Assembly: GCA_948505485.1 (NCBI GenBank)
Contig: CAOPQH010000090.1
Location: 1-5,304, forward strand
Reading direction: 5' to 3'
DNA length: 5,304 nucleotides
Origin: an uncultured Clostridia bacterium
Lineage (GTDB): Bacteria; Bacillota; Clostridia; TANB77; CAG-508
Shown here: positions 1-5,129 of the stretch, one piece after another
Numbering within the stretch: the stretch's first letter is position 1
Layout of the letters: each line of letters opens with the position of its first letter
Notes under the pieces: model-generated
What the model was told of the DNA's origin: nothing
Database searches by the model: none
Seen by the model: the letters and a program-made list of their open reading frames with translations, nothing else
Position numbers and translations under genes: made by a program

Positions 1-2
1 AT

Positions 3-137
3 AGAAACAAAGAAAATAAGCAATTAAAGAAAGATTTTGACAAATGGAAGAAAGAGGCACAAGATAAAATTAAATTATTCAAAAAAGGCAAACTAGATGA
101 AGATACTTTGTATAATTGGATGATTGAAAATAAATAA
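3..137 (+). CDS. 3' end of an unidentified gene (partial, 44 codons plus stop)
   Basis: An open frame enters from the left edge and ends at TAA 135-137. The 44 visible residues are very charged and Lys-rich, with a helical, possibly coiled-coil look, and end in LYNWMIENK. I do not recognise the family. The sparse hydrophobic pattern (W, I, L, F spaced between K/E/D) suggests a soluble alpha-helical C-terminus. No terminator hairpin is visible between its stop and the next promoter at 157-185, so some readthrough into the HEPN gene is possible. The frame is read from the stop codon backwards. Coding is likely but not certain because the start is outside the window. Confidence 0.5.
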   Translation, partial: RNKENKQLKKDFDKWKKEAQDKIKLFKKGKLDEDTLYNWMIENK

Positions 138-156
138 AAATAATGTTGATAATTTG

Positions 157-185
157 TAGTAAAATTTTAACTTTAATGTTATAAT
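157..185 (+). promoter_or_regulatory. Probable promoter of the HEPN-nucleotidyltransferase pair
   Basis: A perfect TATAAT lies at 180-185, preceded by TG at 177-178, giving an extended -10 (TGtTATAAT). The -35 position at 17-bp spacing (157-162, TAGTAA) is weak; an extended -10 can compensate for that. Transcription would start near 191-192, leaving a leader of about 20 nt before the ATG at 213. Confidence 0.5.
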
Positions 186-212
186 AATAATGAATTGAAA
201 GAGAGGAAAGAT

Positions 213-613
213 ATGGATAATATAACTTTAATGGAATATTGGATAAATAGTTCAGATAGAGACTATGAATCAATGAAAAAGAATTTTGAAATAAAACAAT
301 ATACTTGGGCTTTGTTTATAGGACATTTAACGATAGAAAAATTACTGAAAGGACTATATGCTAAAAATAATACAGATAGTCAATATACAATAAAATCTCA
401 TAACTTATTAGCATTAGCACAAAATGCAATATTGAATTAACAGATGAGCAAGTCCAAAAATTAAAAATGATAACGCAATTTAATATAAGTACAAGATACG
501 AAGATTATAAGAATGAATTTTATGATCTTTGTACTGAAAAATATACTACAGAACAAATTAATAATATTGAGGAGGTAAGAACATGGTTGAAAGAGTTATT
601 AGCAAAGAAATAA
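213..613 (+). pseudogene. HEPN-domain protein (COG2250/COG1895 type), frameshifted
   Basis: HEPN proteins of this small type are usually paired with a nucleotidyltransferase and are often treated as the toxin partner; their exact activity varies. Start: ATG 213 with GAGAGGA at 201-207. A TTG at 195 is in frame but would swallow this ribosome site, so I reject it. The first frame reads MDNITLMEYW..., with the family's YTWALFIGHLTIEKLLKGLY core, and stops at 438-440 after 75 codons. The expected continuation (CNIELTDEQ...QFNISTRYEDY...) follows in the -1 frame to TAA 611-613. Adding one A to the AAAA run at 422-425 restores LAQKCNIELTDEQ and a 133-residue protein, a normal family length. The restored protein overlaps the next gene by 31 bp. 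No Rx4-6H motif, the RNase motif of other HEPN classes, is visible after the conserved STRY. A sequencing error is a real alternative to a mutation. Confidence 0.85.
571..575 (+). promoter_or_regulatory. Ribosome site of the nucleotidyltransferase, inside the HEPN frame
   Basis: GGAGG at 571-575, within GAGGAGG 569-575, lies 7 nt before ATG 583 and supports that start. It sits inside the 3' end of the HEPN reading frame, so the two genes were probably translationally coupled. With the HEPN frame now closed at 440, ribosomes would leave about 140 nt before this site, and coupling should be lost. Confidence 0.75.
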
Positions 614-903
614 TGGAATCAATAGAAAAGTATATTGAAAGAATTAGTCAATATTATAAAATTGAAGCAATAATACTATTTGGATCTTATGCTAAAGGAA
701 CTGAAAACGAAGATAGCGATATTGATATAGTAGTAATATCAAGTGATTTTAAAAATATAATTCAAGATGGAGCTGATTTAATAGGTTATACATGGAAAAT
801 AGATACTAGAATAGAACCACATCCAATTAGAACAGAAGATTATGAAAGTATTGCTACTCCTTTTGTTCAAGAAGTTATAAATACAGGAATAAAAGTGGCA
901 TAA
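583..903 (+). CDS. Minimal nucleotidyltransferase (MNT), partner of the HEPN gene
   Basis: This 106-aa protein belongs to the minimal nucleotidyltransferase family of the DNA polymerase beta fold. Residues 27-51 hold the hallmark: hydrophobic IEAIILF, G34-S35, then D46-x-D48, which is the GS-x10-DxD active site that binds metal-NTP. A likely third acidic residue is D74 or E78 in KIDTRIEPHP. The length is normal and the gene appears intact. In described HEPN-MNT modules the MNT acts as the antitoxin, in some cases by adding AMP to a tyrosine of the HEPN partner. Whether this member does so is inference, because the partner lacks the classic Rx4-6H motif. It overlaps the broken HEPN frame by 31 bp and ends 37 nt before the phosphatase remnant, so the three probably shared one transcript. 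Confidence 0.85.
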   Translation: MVERVISKEIMESIEKYIERISQYYKIEAIILFGSYAKGTENEDSDIDIVVISSDFKNIIQDGADLIGYTWKIDTRIEPHPIRTEDYESIATPFVQEVINTGIKVA

Positions 904-940
904 AATGAAAACAAAATGTATTTATATAAGGAGCTAAAGA

Positions 941-1201
941 ATGAATTTATATGTTATAAGGCATGGAGAAACTGATATGGGCAAGAATAAAATTATTGCT
1001 ACAGAAAATGAACCTTTAAATGATCATGGAATACAGCAAGCAATTAGTGTTGGAAAGGAATTGAACGAACTAGATATTAATATAATTTATTGTTCACCCA
1101 TAGAGAGAGCAAAGCATACACTTAAATTATTAAATTTGGATAATAATATTCCAGTAGTTATAGATGATAGATTAAAGGAAAGAGACATGGGAATATATGA
1201 A
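941..1201 (+). pseudogene. Histidine phosphatase (phosphoglycerate mutase-like), 3' truncated
   Basis: The reading frame starts at ATG 941 with AAGGAG at 928-933, a good ribosome site. Its first 86 or so residues are a histidine phosphatase superfamily N-terminus. R7-H8-G9 is the phosphohistidine motif with catalytic H8. LNDHG (26-30) follows the loop, CSPIERAKHT (51-60) carries R56, and RLKER (77-81) carries the acid residue E80. The similarity then stops after DMGIY (82-86), where the family normally continues with an E/G-rich stretch and a second catalytic His in a SHG motif about 50-80 residues later. From about residue 87 the same frame is an IS3 transposase. About half or more of the domain is lost, including the second His, so phosphatase activity is not expected. 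The natural substrate cannot be told from this fragment. Confidence 0.85.
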
Positions 1202-1927
1202 GAGGTTAAAGAAGTTATAAAGCTAATATATCATTCAAATAAAGGAAGATACGGCTATCGTAGAGTTACATATGAGCTTTTAAATAGAGGTTATAAATTA
1301 AATAGAAAAACTGTTTATAAATTAATGAAAGAGTTAGAGTTACAATCATTTGTTAGAGTAAGAAGATATCGTTCATATAAAGGCAATTATGGGAAAGTAG
1401 CTCCTAATATATTAAAAAGAGATTTCAAAGCAGATAAGCCAAATTCAAAGTGGGTTACAGATGTTACTCAATTTAATGTATTAGATACAAAAATATATTT
1501 ATCTCCTATAGTAGACTTATTTAATGTAGAGGTTATAAGTTATAATATATCTGAAAGTCCAAATTTTCATCAAATAGAAGATATGCTAGACAAAGCATTT
1601 ATAAGGATTTCAGACAATACAAATTTGATTCTTCATTAGGATCAAGGTTGGCAATATCAAATGGAGAAATATCAAAATCGTTTAGCAGAAAAAGGGATTA
1701 TACAAAGCATGTCTAGAAAAGGAAATTGCTTAGACAATGCTTATGCAGAAAACCTTTTTGGTCTATTAAAAACAGAGTTTTTCTATGATAGGAAATTTGA
1801 AAGTATTACTCAATTTAAAACAGAACTTATTGATTATATAAATTATTATAATAATGAGCGTATAAAATTAAGGCTAAAAGGAAAAAGTCCAATTCAATAT
1901 AGAATGGATTTTGAACAAGTAGCATAA
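1200..1927 (+). pseudogene. IS3-family transposase OrfB, 5' truncated, in-frame TAG at 1637-1639
   Basis: The frame continues from the phosphatase remnant. It reads the OrfB helix-turn-helix segment (KGRYGYRRVTYELLNRG, then LNRKTVYKLMKEL) and then the rve/DDE integrase core. The catalytic residues are Asp at 1460-1462 (WVTDVTQF), Asp at 1640-1642 (DQGWQY) and Glu at 1748-1750 (NCLDNAYAENLFG). The last two are 35 residues apart, as in the IS3 DD(35)E signature. The C-terminus has the usual YNNERIK...GKSPIQYR ending. A TAG at 1637-1639 replaces what is normally Ser or Thr in H-S/T-DQG, directly before the second Asp. The frame is the same on both sides of it, so this is a nonsense change and not a frameshift. 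A separate start at ATG 1661 has no good ribosome site. Loss of the N-terminus plus the stop makes it inactive. Confidence 0.9.
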
Positions 1928-1932
1928 AAAAC

Positions 1933-1957
1933 TGTCCAACTTTCGTGGGTCACTTCA
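1933..1957 (+). repeat. IS3-family right terminal inverted repeat
   Basis: The segment begins TGTCCAACTTT and ends CACTTCA. Its reverse complement begins TGAAGTGACCC and ends GTTGGACA, which matches from memory the usual IS3-family end: a TG...CA tip and an inner GTTGGACA block. Its place 5 bp after the transposase stop is also as expected. The partner left repeat is absent from the window. Confidence 0.75.
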
Positions 1958-2088
1958 AAAGAAAATAATTTGCATTAATTAGATAGAATAATTATATTAG
2001 TTGAGCAAATAATATATTATTTATACTTAATATATTGTAAATAATAAAAATTCTAAAAATATTAGCCATTATTTATAAGAAAATAGGG

Positions 2089-2122
2089 AGAAGGTCAATA
2101 AAGTAAATATGACCTTCTTTTT
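2089..2122 (+). terminator. Rho-independent terminator, plus strand
   Basis: A perfect 9-bp stem, AGAAGGTCA (2089-2097) with TGACCTTCT (2110-2118), encloses a 12-nt loop and runs into TTTTT (2118-2122). On the opposite strand no T run follows, so it works on the plus strand. It would end transcripts from the HEPN/MNT/phosphatase-IS segment. It may be the original terminator of that operon. Confidence 0.8.
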
Positions 2123-2201
2123 AGATTTGTATATTGTGTGTATATTAGCTAGTCACTTTTGACAACTCTTATCAGCTTTTAATGACTTTTATAAAGATAA
2201 T

Positions 2202-2233
2202 AAAAAAGCAGTAATACCAATGATTACCGCTTT
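2202..2233 (-). terminator. Rho-independent terminator of rplM-rpsI
   Basis: Arms AAAGCAGTAAT (2205-2215) and ATTACCGCTTT (2223-2233) form an 11-bp stem with one A-C mismatch and a 7-nt loop. Read on the minus strand, the stem is followed by a T run from the A tract at 2202-2207. It lies about 40 nt after the rpsI stop and suits the end of the ribosomal protein operon. Confidence 0.8.
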
Positions 2234-2273
2234 GTATATAGGTTTTTGACCTCCTGCCCAAAAGGGCTTGTAA

Positions 2274-2684
2274 TTATCTCTTTGAAAATTGTGGTGCTTT
2301 TCTAGCCTTTTTAAGACCGTATTTTTTTCTTTCTTTCATTCTAGGATCTCTTGTTAAAAATCCATTTGATTTTAAAACTGGTCTAAATTCACTATTGGCT
2401 TCATTTAATGCTCTAGCTATACCATGTCTGATAGCTCCAGCTTGCCCTGTGAAACCTCCACCTTTAACTGTACAAATAACATCATATTTATCAGTTGTAT
2501 TTGTAACAGTAAGTGGTTGTCTAACGATAACTTTTAAAGTTTCTAATCCTAAATATTCATCAATATCTTTTCCATTAATTGTTACTTTTCCAGTTCCTTC
2601 TAATAATCTGACTCTAGCAATAGAGCTTTTTCTTCTACCAGTTCCGTATAACATTATTTTTTCTTTATTACTTGCTTTAGGCAT
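2274..2684 (-). CDS. rpsI: 30S ribosomal protein S9 (uS9)
   Basis: S9 is a small-subunit protein of the 30S head; its basic C-terminal tail reaches the P-site tRNA. The 136-residue product fits the family's usual 128-135. It has the N-terminal YGTGRRKSSIARVRL segment (13-27) and the family signature GGGFTGQAGAIRHGIARAL (75-93). The C-terminus is very basic (RDPRMKERKKYGLKKARKAP) and ends in SKR, the conserved Lys-Arg tip. ATG at 2684 has AGGAGG 7 nt upstream (2697-2692). It starts 18 nt after the rplM stop, the classic rplM-rpsI operon order, and is followed by the terminator at 2202-2233. It appears intact. Confidence 0.97.
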   Translation of the reverse strand: MPKASNKEKIMLYGTGRRKSSIARVRLLEGTGKVTINGKDIDEYLGLETLKVIVRQPLTVTNTTDKYDVICTVKGGGFTGQAGAIRHGIARALNEANSEFRPVLKSNGFLTRDPRMKERKKYGLKKARKAPQFSKR

Positions 2685-2702
2685 TTATATTTCCTCCTCA
2701 AA

Positions 2703-3137
2703 TTAAAATTCCCATATTTCAGGTTTTTGTGCTTGGTTTTCATGTTCATTACCTGCATAAACTCTTAATTTTTTAAGACTTTGTCTACCTAATGAGTTAT
2801 GTGGTAACATTCCTTTTATAGCTAAAGTCATAGCTTTTTCTGGATTTTTTTCAAGCATTACTTTAGCAGGAACTTCTTTCATTCCTCCAATATAACCTGA
2901 ATGATGTCTATAGATTTTTTGATTTATTTTATTTCCTGTTAAAATAACATCTTTTGCATTAATTATAATAACGTGATCACCTGTATCAATATTAGGTGTA
3001 AATGTTGGTTTATGCTTTCCTCTTAATAATTTAGCAGCTTCTGTAGCAACTCTACCTAAAGGTTTATTTGCTGCATCAATTATATACCATTTTCTTTCTA
3101 TTTCACTTTTTTTTGCACTATATGTAGTATTATTCAT
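2703..3137 (-). CDS. rplM: 50S ribosomal protein L13 (uL13)
   Basis: L13 is an early-assembling large-subunit protein that binds 23S rRNA. The 144 residues match the normal length. Visible family segments are KWYIIDAANKPLGRVATEAA (16-35), LLRGKHKPTFTPNIDTGDHV (37-56), VILTGNK, the YRHHSGYIGG loop, KGMLPHNSLGR, and the C-terminal LKKLRVYAGNEHENQAQKP. The last segment departs slightly from the common EHPHxAQ form. ATG 3137 is preceded by AGGAGGG (3155-3149) at a longish 11-nt spacing, with a 13-nt palindrome filling the gap. It is the first gene of the rplM-rpsI operon, driven from the promoter at 3244-3272 through a leader of about 100 nt. In E. coli L13 represses its own operon; the same here is inference. 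Confidence 0.97.
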   Translation of the reverse strand: MNNTTYSAKKSEIERKWYIIDAANKPLGRVATEAAKLLRGKHKPTFTPNIDTGDHVIIINAKDVILTGNKINQKIYRHHSGYIGGMKEVPAKVMLEKNPEKAMTLAIKGMLPHNSLGRQSLKKLRVYAGNEHENQAQKPEIWEF

Positions 3138-3155
3138 GGTAATAATTACCCTCCT
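3138..3155 (-). promoter_or_regulatory. rplM ribosome site overlapped by a palindrome
   Basis: On the minus strand AGGAGGG (3155-3149) precedes the ATG by 11 nt. The perfect palindrome GGTAATAATTACC (3138-3150) fills the gap and takes in the last two G of the site. As RNA it could form only a small hairpin of about 4 bp with a 5-nt loop. That might shorten the effective spacing or weakly mask the site. Confidence 0.5.
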
Positions 3156-3177
3156 ATTTTAAAATTTTGTTTATATG

Positions 3178-3220
3178 AAATTTAAATCAAGCCACCGGGG
3201 AGAAGCTTTAAATTTAAATC
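3178..3220 (-). promoter_or_regulatory. Candidate structured leader of rplM (possible L13-binding autoregulatory RNA)
   Basis: Within the otherwise AT-only rplM leader there is a GC-rich island (3191-3206). It is flanked by arms that pair as AAGC (3189-3192) with GCTT (3205-3208) around a 12-nt loop. A second stem, ATTTAAA (3180-3186) with TTTAAAT (3213-3219), closes it beyond an internal loop. On the transcribed strand the loop reads TTCTCCCCGGTG. Leader RNAs upstream of rplM are known in Firmicutes (the L13 leader family). I cannot confirm membership without a covariance search. Its position, about 17 nt after the predicted transcript start and ahead of the ribosome site, suits control by the protein product. 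Confidence 0.5.
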
Positions 3221-3243
3221 ATATTTTAATATAATACTGAATA

Positions 3244-3272
3244 ATTTTAATACAAAAATACATATTTGTCAA
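3244..3272 (-). promoter_or_regulatory. Promoter of rplM-rpsI
   Basis: On the minus strand TTGACA (3272-3267), a perfect -35, is followed after exactly 17 bp by TAAAAT (3249-3244), 5 of 6 to the -10 consensus. Transcription should start near 3237, giving a 5' leader of about 100 nt. Confidence 0.85.
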
Positions 3273-3300
3273 TGGATTCAAGCAAATTTCTTCAAAACTA

Positions 3301-3329
3301 TTGCTAAAAAAAGTAATTAAATCTATAAT
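3301..3329 (+). promoter_or_regulatory. Promoter of the flippase gene
   Basis: TTGCTA (3301-3306) and a perfect TATAAT (3324-3329) are separated by 17 bp. Transcription would start near 3336, leaving a short leader of about 25 nt with GAGGAG (3348-3353) 7 nt before ATG 3361. It is back to back with the rplM promoter; the two -35 boxes are 28 bp apart. Confidence 0.8.
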
Positions 3330-3360
3330 ATATAAGTACAATAGAATGAGGAGTGGTTAA

Positions 3361-5004
3361 ATGGAAGCAGAAATCACAAACAAAAAAGAAAAAAAAGAAA
3401 GTTTTATGCAAGGCGTAATAGTACTAATGTTTTCTCAAGTGTTTATTAAAATATTAGGTTTAGTATATACACTATATTTAACAAATAGAAACGGATACGG
3501 AGATGCAGGAAATGCCATTTCAAGCGGAGCGTATCAAATATATGCAATGTTACTTACAATTTCTTCAATAGGGGTTCCTAATGCTATTTCAAAATTAGTT
3601 TCAGAAAGAACAGCAATAGGAGACCATAAAGGAGCAAATAGAATTTTTAAAATAGGATTTGCAACTTTTGCTGTTATAGGTTTAATAGGAACAATGATGC
3701 TTTTCTTTGGAGCACATACTATAGCAAATAATTGGCTACAGATTCCTGAATCAGAAATGACATTAGTTGCATTATCACCAGCGATATTTTTTGTAGCAGT
3801 ATCTTCTGTTATGAGAGGATACTTTAATGGAAGACAAACGATGAAAGTTACGGCAAGGTCACAAACTTTAGAACAAGTATTTAAAACAGTATTAACAGTT
3901 ATAGTAGTAGAAATAGTTGCAATCTTATCAAATACATCAACAGAATTAATGGCAGCAGGAGCTAATATAGCTACAACAGCAGCTACATTTTTAGGATTTG
4001 GTTATATGTATTTATATTATAGAACTATTAGAAAAGATGTTGGAAATGAAATTTTACATACTGTAAATTATAAACATCAAAGTGTACCTATAATAATTAG
4101 AAGAATATTACAAGTATCAATACCAATGGCATTAAGTGCAATAATGTCTTCATTAAATAAAAACATAGATTCTATAACAGTAGTTAGAGGTTTAAAAACA
4201 TTCCTTTCAGAAGCAGACGCAAAAATACAATATGGAATTTTAATGGGAAAGGTAGATACATTAACAAGTTTACCATTATCTATAAATATAGCATTTGCCA
4301 CAGCATTAGTACCAGCAATTGCAGCAGCAAGAGCTAAAAAAGACATAAATACAGCAACAAAGAGAACATCATTTTCTCTATTAACATCAATGTTAATAGG
4401 TTTACCTTGTACTTTTGGAATGGTAATTTTTGCACAACAAATATTAAATCTATTATTTCCAAATGCAAATCAAGGTGCTTTACTATTGCAAATAAGTTCA
4501 TTTACAATAATATTTACAATATTAGATCAAACAATTAATGGTGCATTACAAGGATTTGGAAAAGTAATGGTGCCATCAATAGCTTTAGGTTGTGGTGTTA
4601 TAACTAAGCTTATATTAAATCTAATATTAATACCAATTCCATGGATAGGAGTAAATGGGGCAGCAATAGGATCTGTTGCATGTCATTTTGTAGCATTTAC
4701 AATAGCAATGAATGTATTAAGAAAAAACATAAAACTAGACTTATCATTTTCAAAATTTATATTAAAGCCAATAATTGCTACAATTATAATGTCAATATGC
4801 TCATATGCGATATTTATAATTTTAAATGGAATAATAGCAGAAAAATTGGCTACAATATTATCAATGTTATTTGCTGTAATAATATATCTGTTAACGATTA
4901 TAGTATTAAAATTATTTACTAAAGAAGAAATATATATGATACCAGGAGGAGCAAAAATATATCCAATTTTAAAGAAAATGAAAATTTATGAAGAAGAAAA
5001 TTAA
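3361..5004 (+). CDS. MOP-superfamily lipid/polysaccharide flippase, SpoVB/YtgP (MurJ-like) type
   Basis: This 547-aa integral membrane protein fits the oligosaccharidyl-lipid flippase branch of the MOP superfamily (COG2244). Members move undecaprenyl-linked sugars, such as lipid II or wall polysaccharide units, across the cytoplasmic membrane. A Lys/Glu-rich cytosolic N-terminus (1-14) precedes the first membrane span (about 18-40, FMQGVIVLMFSQVFIKILGL). A second span carries SSIGVPNAISKLVSER (68-83), typical of SpoVB/YtgP proteins. MRGYFNGRQTM (151-161) is the short-loop motif after another span. Hydrophobic spans continue to the end, consistent with the usual 12-14 but not counted exactly, and the tail is Lys-rich. 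The length is close to B. subtilis YtgP/MurJ. Choosing between lipid II flippase, SpoVB-like cortex flippase and another substrate is not possible from sequence alone, so no symbol is given. It has its own promoter and ribosome site. No terminator is seen before the HU gene. Confidence 0.85.
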   Translation: MEAEITNKKEKKESFMQGVIVLMFSQVFIKILGLVYTLYLTNRNGYGDAGNAISSGAYQIYAMLLTISSIGVPNAISKLVSERTAIGDHKGANRIFKIGFATFAVIGLIGTMMLFFGAHTIANNWLQIPESEMTLVALSPAIFFVAVSSVMRGYFNGRQTMKVTARSQTLEQVFKTVLTVIVVEIVAILSNTSTELMAAGANIATTAATFLGFGYMYLYYRTIRKDVGNEILHTVNYKHQSVPIIIRRILQVSIPMALSAIMSSLNKNIDSITVVRGLKTFLSEADAKIQYGILMGKVDTLTSLPLSINIAFATALVPAIAAARAKKDINTATKRTSFSLLTSMLIGLPCTFGMVIFAQQILNLLFPNANQGALLLQISSFTIIFTILDQTINGALQGFGKVMVPSIALGCGVITKLILNLILIPIPWIGVNGAAIGSVACHFVAFTIAMNVLRKNIKLDLSFSKFILKPIIATIIMSICSYAIFIILNGIIAEKLATILSMLFAVIIYLLTIIVLKLFTKEEIYMIPGGAKIYPILKKMKIYEEEN

Positions 5005-5091
5005 AAAAAGTATAAAAAAAAGAGGGATTTTAGCGAAGGTTGGCGAATATTTTAATCATAGTAGTAAAAATGCTTAGTTTCTAGGTAATAC

Positions 5092-5100
5092 TGCTATATA
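5092..5100 (+). promoter_or_regulatory. Possible extended -10 promoter of the HU gene
   Basis: TGCTATATA (5092-5100) resembles an extended -10 (TG-n-TATAAT, 5 of 6). No good -35 lies 17-18 bp upstream (GCTTAG or TGCTTA). This is a weak call. The gap also holds no clear terminator for the flippase gene, so the HU gene could be partly read from upstream. Confidence 0.3.
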
Positions 5101-5129
5101 ACATAAATCTTATTAGGAGGTAGTTTTAA

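Larger units (their letters stand above)
1200..1957 (+). mobile_element. Left-truncated IS3-family insertion sequence
   Basis: This is the right part of an IS3-family element: a partial orfB transposase followed, 5 bp after its stop codon, by a typical right inverted repeat ending in CA at 1957. The left inverted repeat, orfA and the first 50-60 codons of orfB are missing, so about 760 bp remain of an element usually 1.2-1.5 kb long. The left boundary is placed where phosphatase similarity stops and transposase similarity starts, and is uncertain by about 15 bp. No target-site duplication can be checked because the left end is lost. The likely history is insertion in or near the phosphatase gene, then a deletion removing the left half of the element and the rest of the phosphatase gene. 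The element cannot move by itself. Confidence 0.85.
1958..2273. other. Gene-free spacer between the IS remnant and rpsI
   Basis: I see no coding frame in this AT-rich stretch of about 316 bp. It holds a plus-strand terminator (2089-2122) and a minus-strand terminator (2202-2233). A short GCCC-AAAA-GGGC hairpin (2256-2267) lies just downstream of rpsI. No recognisable remainder of the phosphatase gene is present, so that part was lost and not displaced to the far side of the IS. Confidence 0.7.

Noticed and set aside
195..212. An upstream in-frame TTG start for the HEPN gene
   Set aside because: It would place the GAGAGGA ribosome site inside the coding region; ATG 213 sits correctly downstream of that site and gives the family-like N-terminus.
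79..273. Minus-strand open frame near the left edge
   Set aside because: It is low-complexity, rich in I/L/Y/N as expected from translated AT-rich DNA, and overlaps better-supported plus-strand frames and a promoter.
415..430. Programmed -1 frameshifting to join the two HEPN frames
   Set aside because: The frame-0 codons here are GCA CAA AAT, which do not form an X-XXY-YYZ slippery heptamer, and I see no strong downstream stem. A simple one-base loss explains the data.
1661..1927. A separate small gene starting at ATG 1661
   Set aside because: It is the C-terminal part of the transposase in the same frame, with no good ribosome site. The IS3 signature residues are shared across the TAG.
2151..2160. 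GTCACTT shared with the IS right end at 1949-1955
   Set aside because: A 7-base match without other IS-end features is likely chance in this sequence.
2240..2267. AGGAGGT-like site on the minus strand after rpsI, with small inverted repeats
   Set aside because: No plausible start codon and open frame follows it, and the repeats have only 4-bp stems. The stronger terminator lies at 2202-2233.
2395..2706. Plus-strand open frame over rpsI
   Set aside because: It is a shadow of rpsI, which has strong family similarity, a ribosome site and a terminator on the minus strand.
4077..4346. Minus-strand open frame inside the flippase gene
   Set aside because: It has no recognisable protein and is fully inside a well-supported gene. 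The same reasoning applies to the plus-strand frame at 4641-4922.
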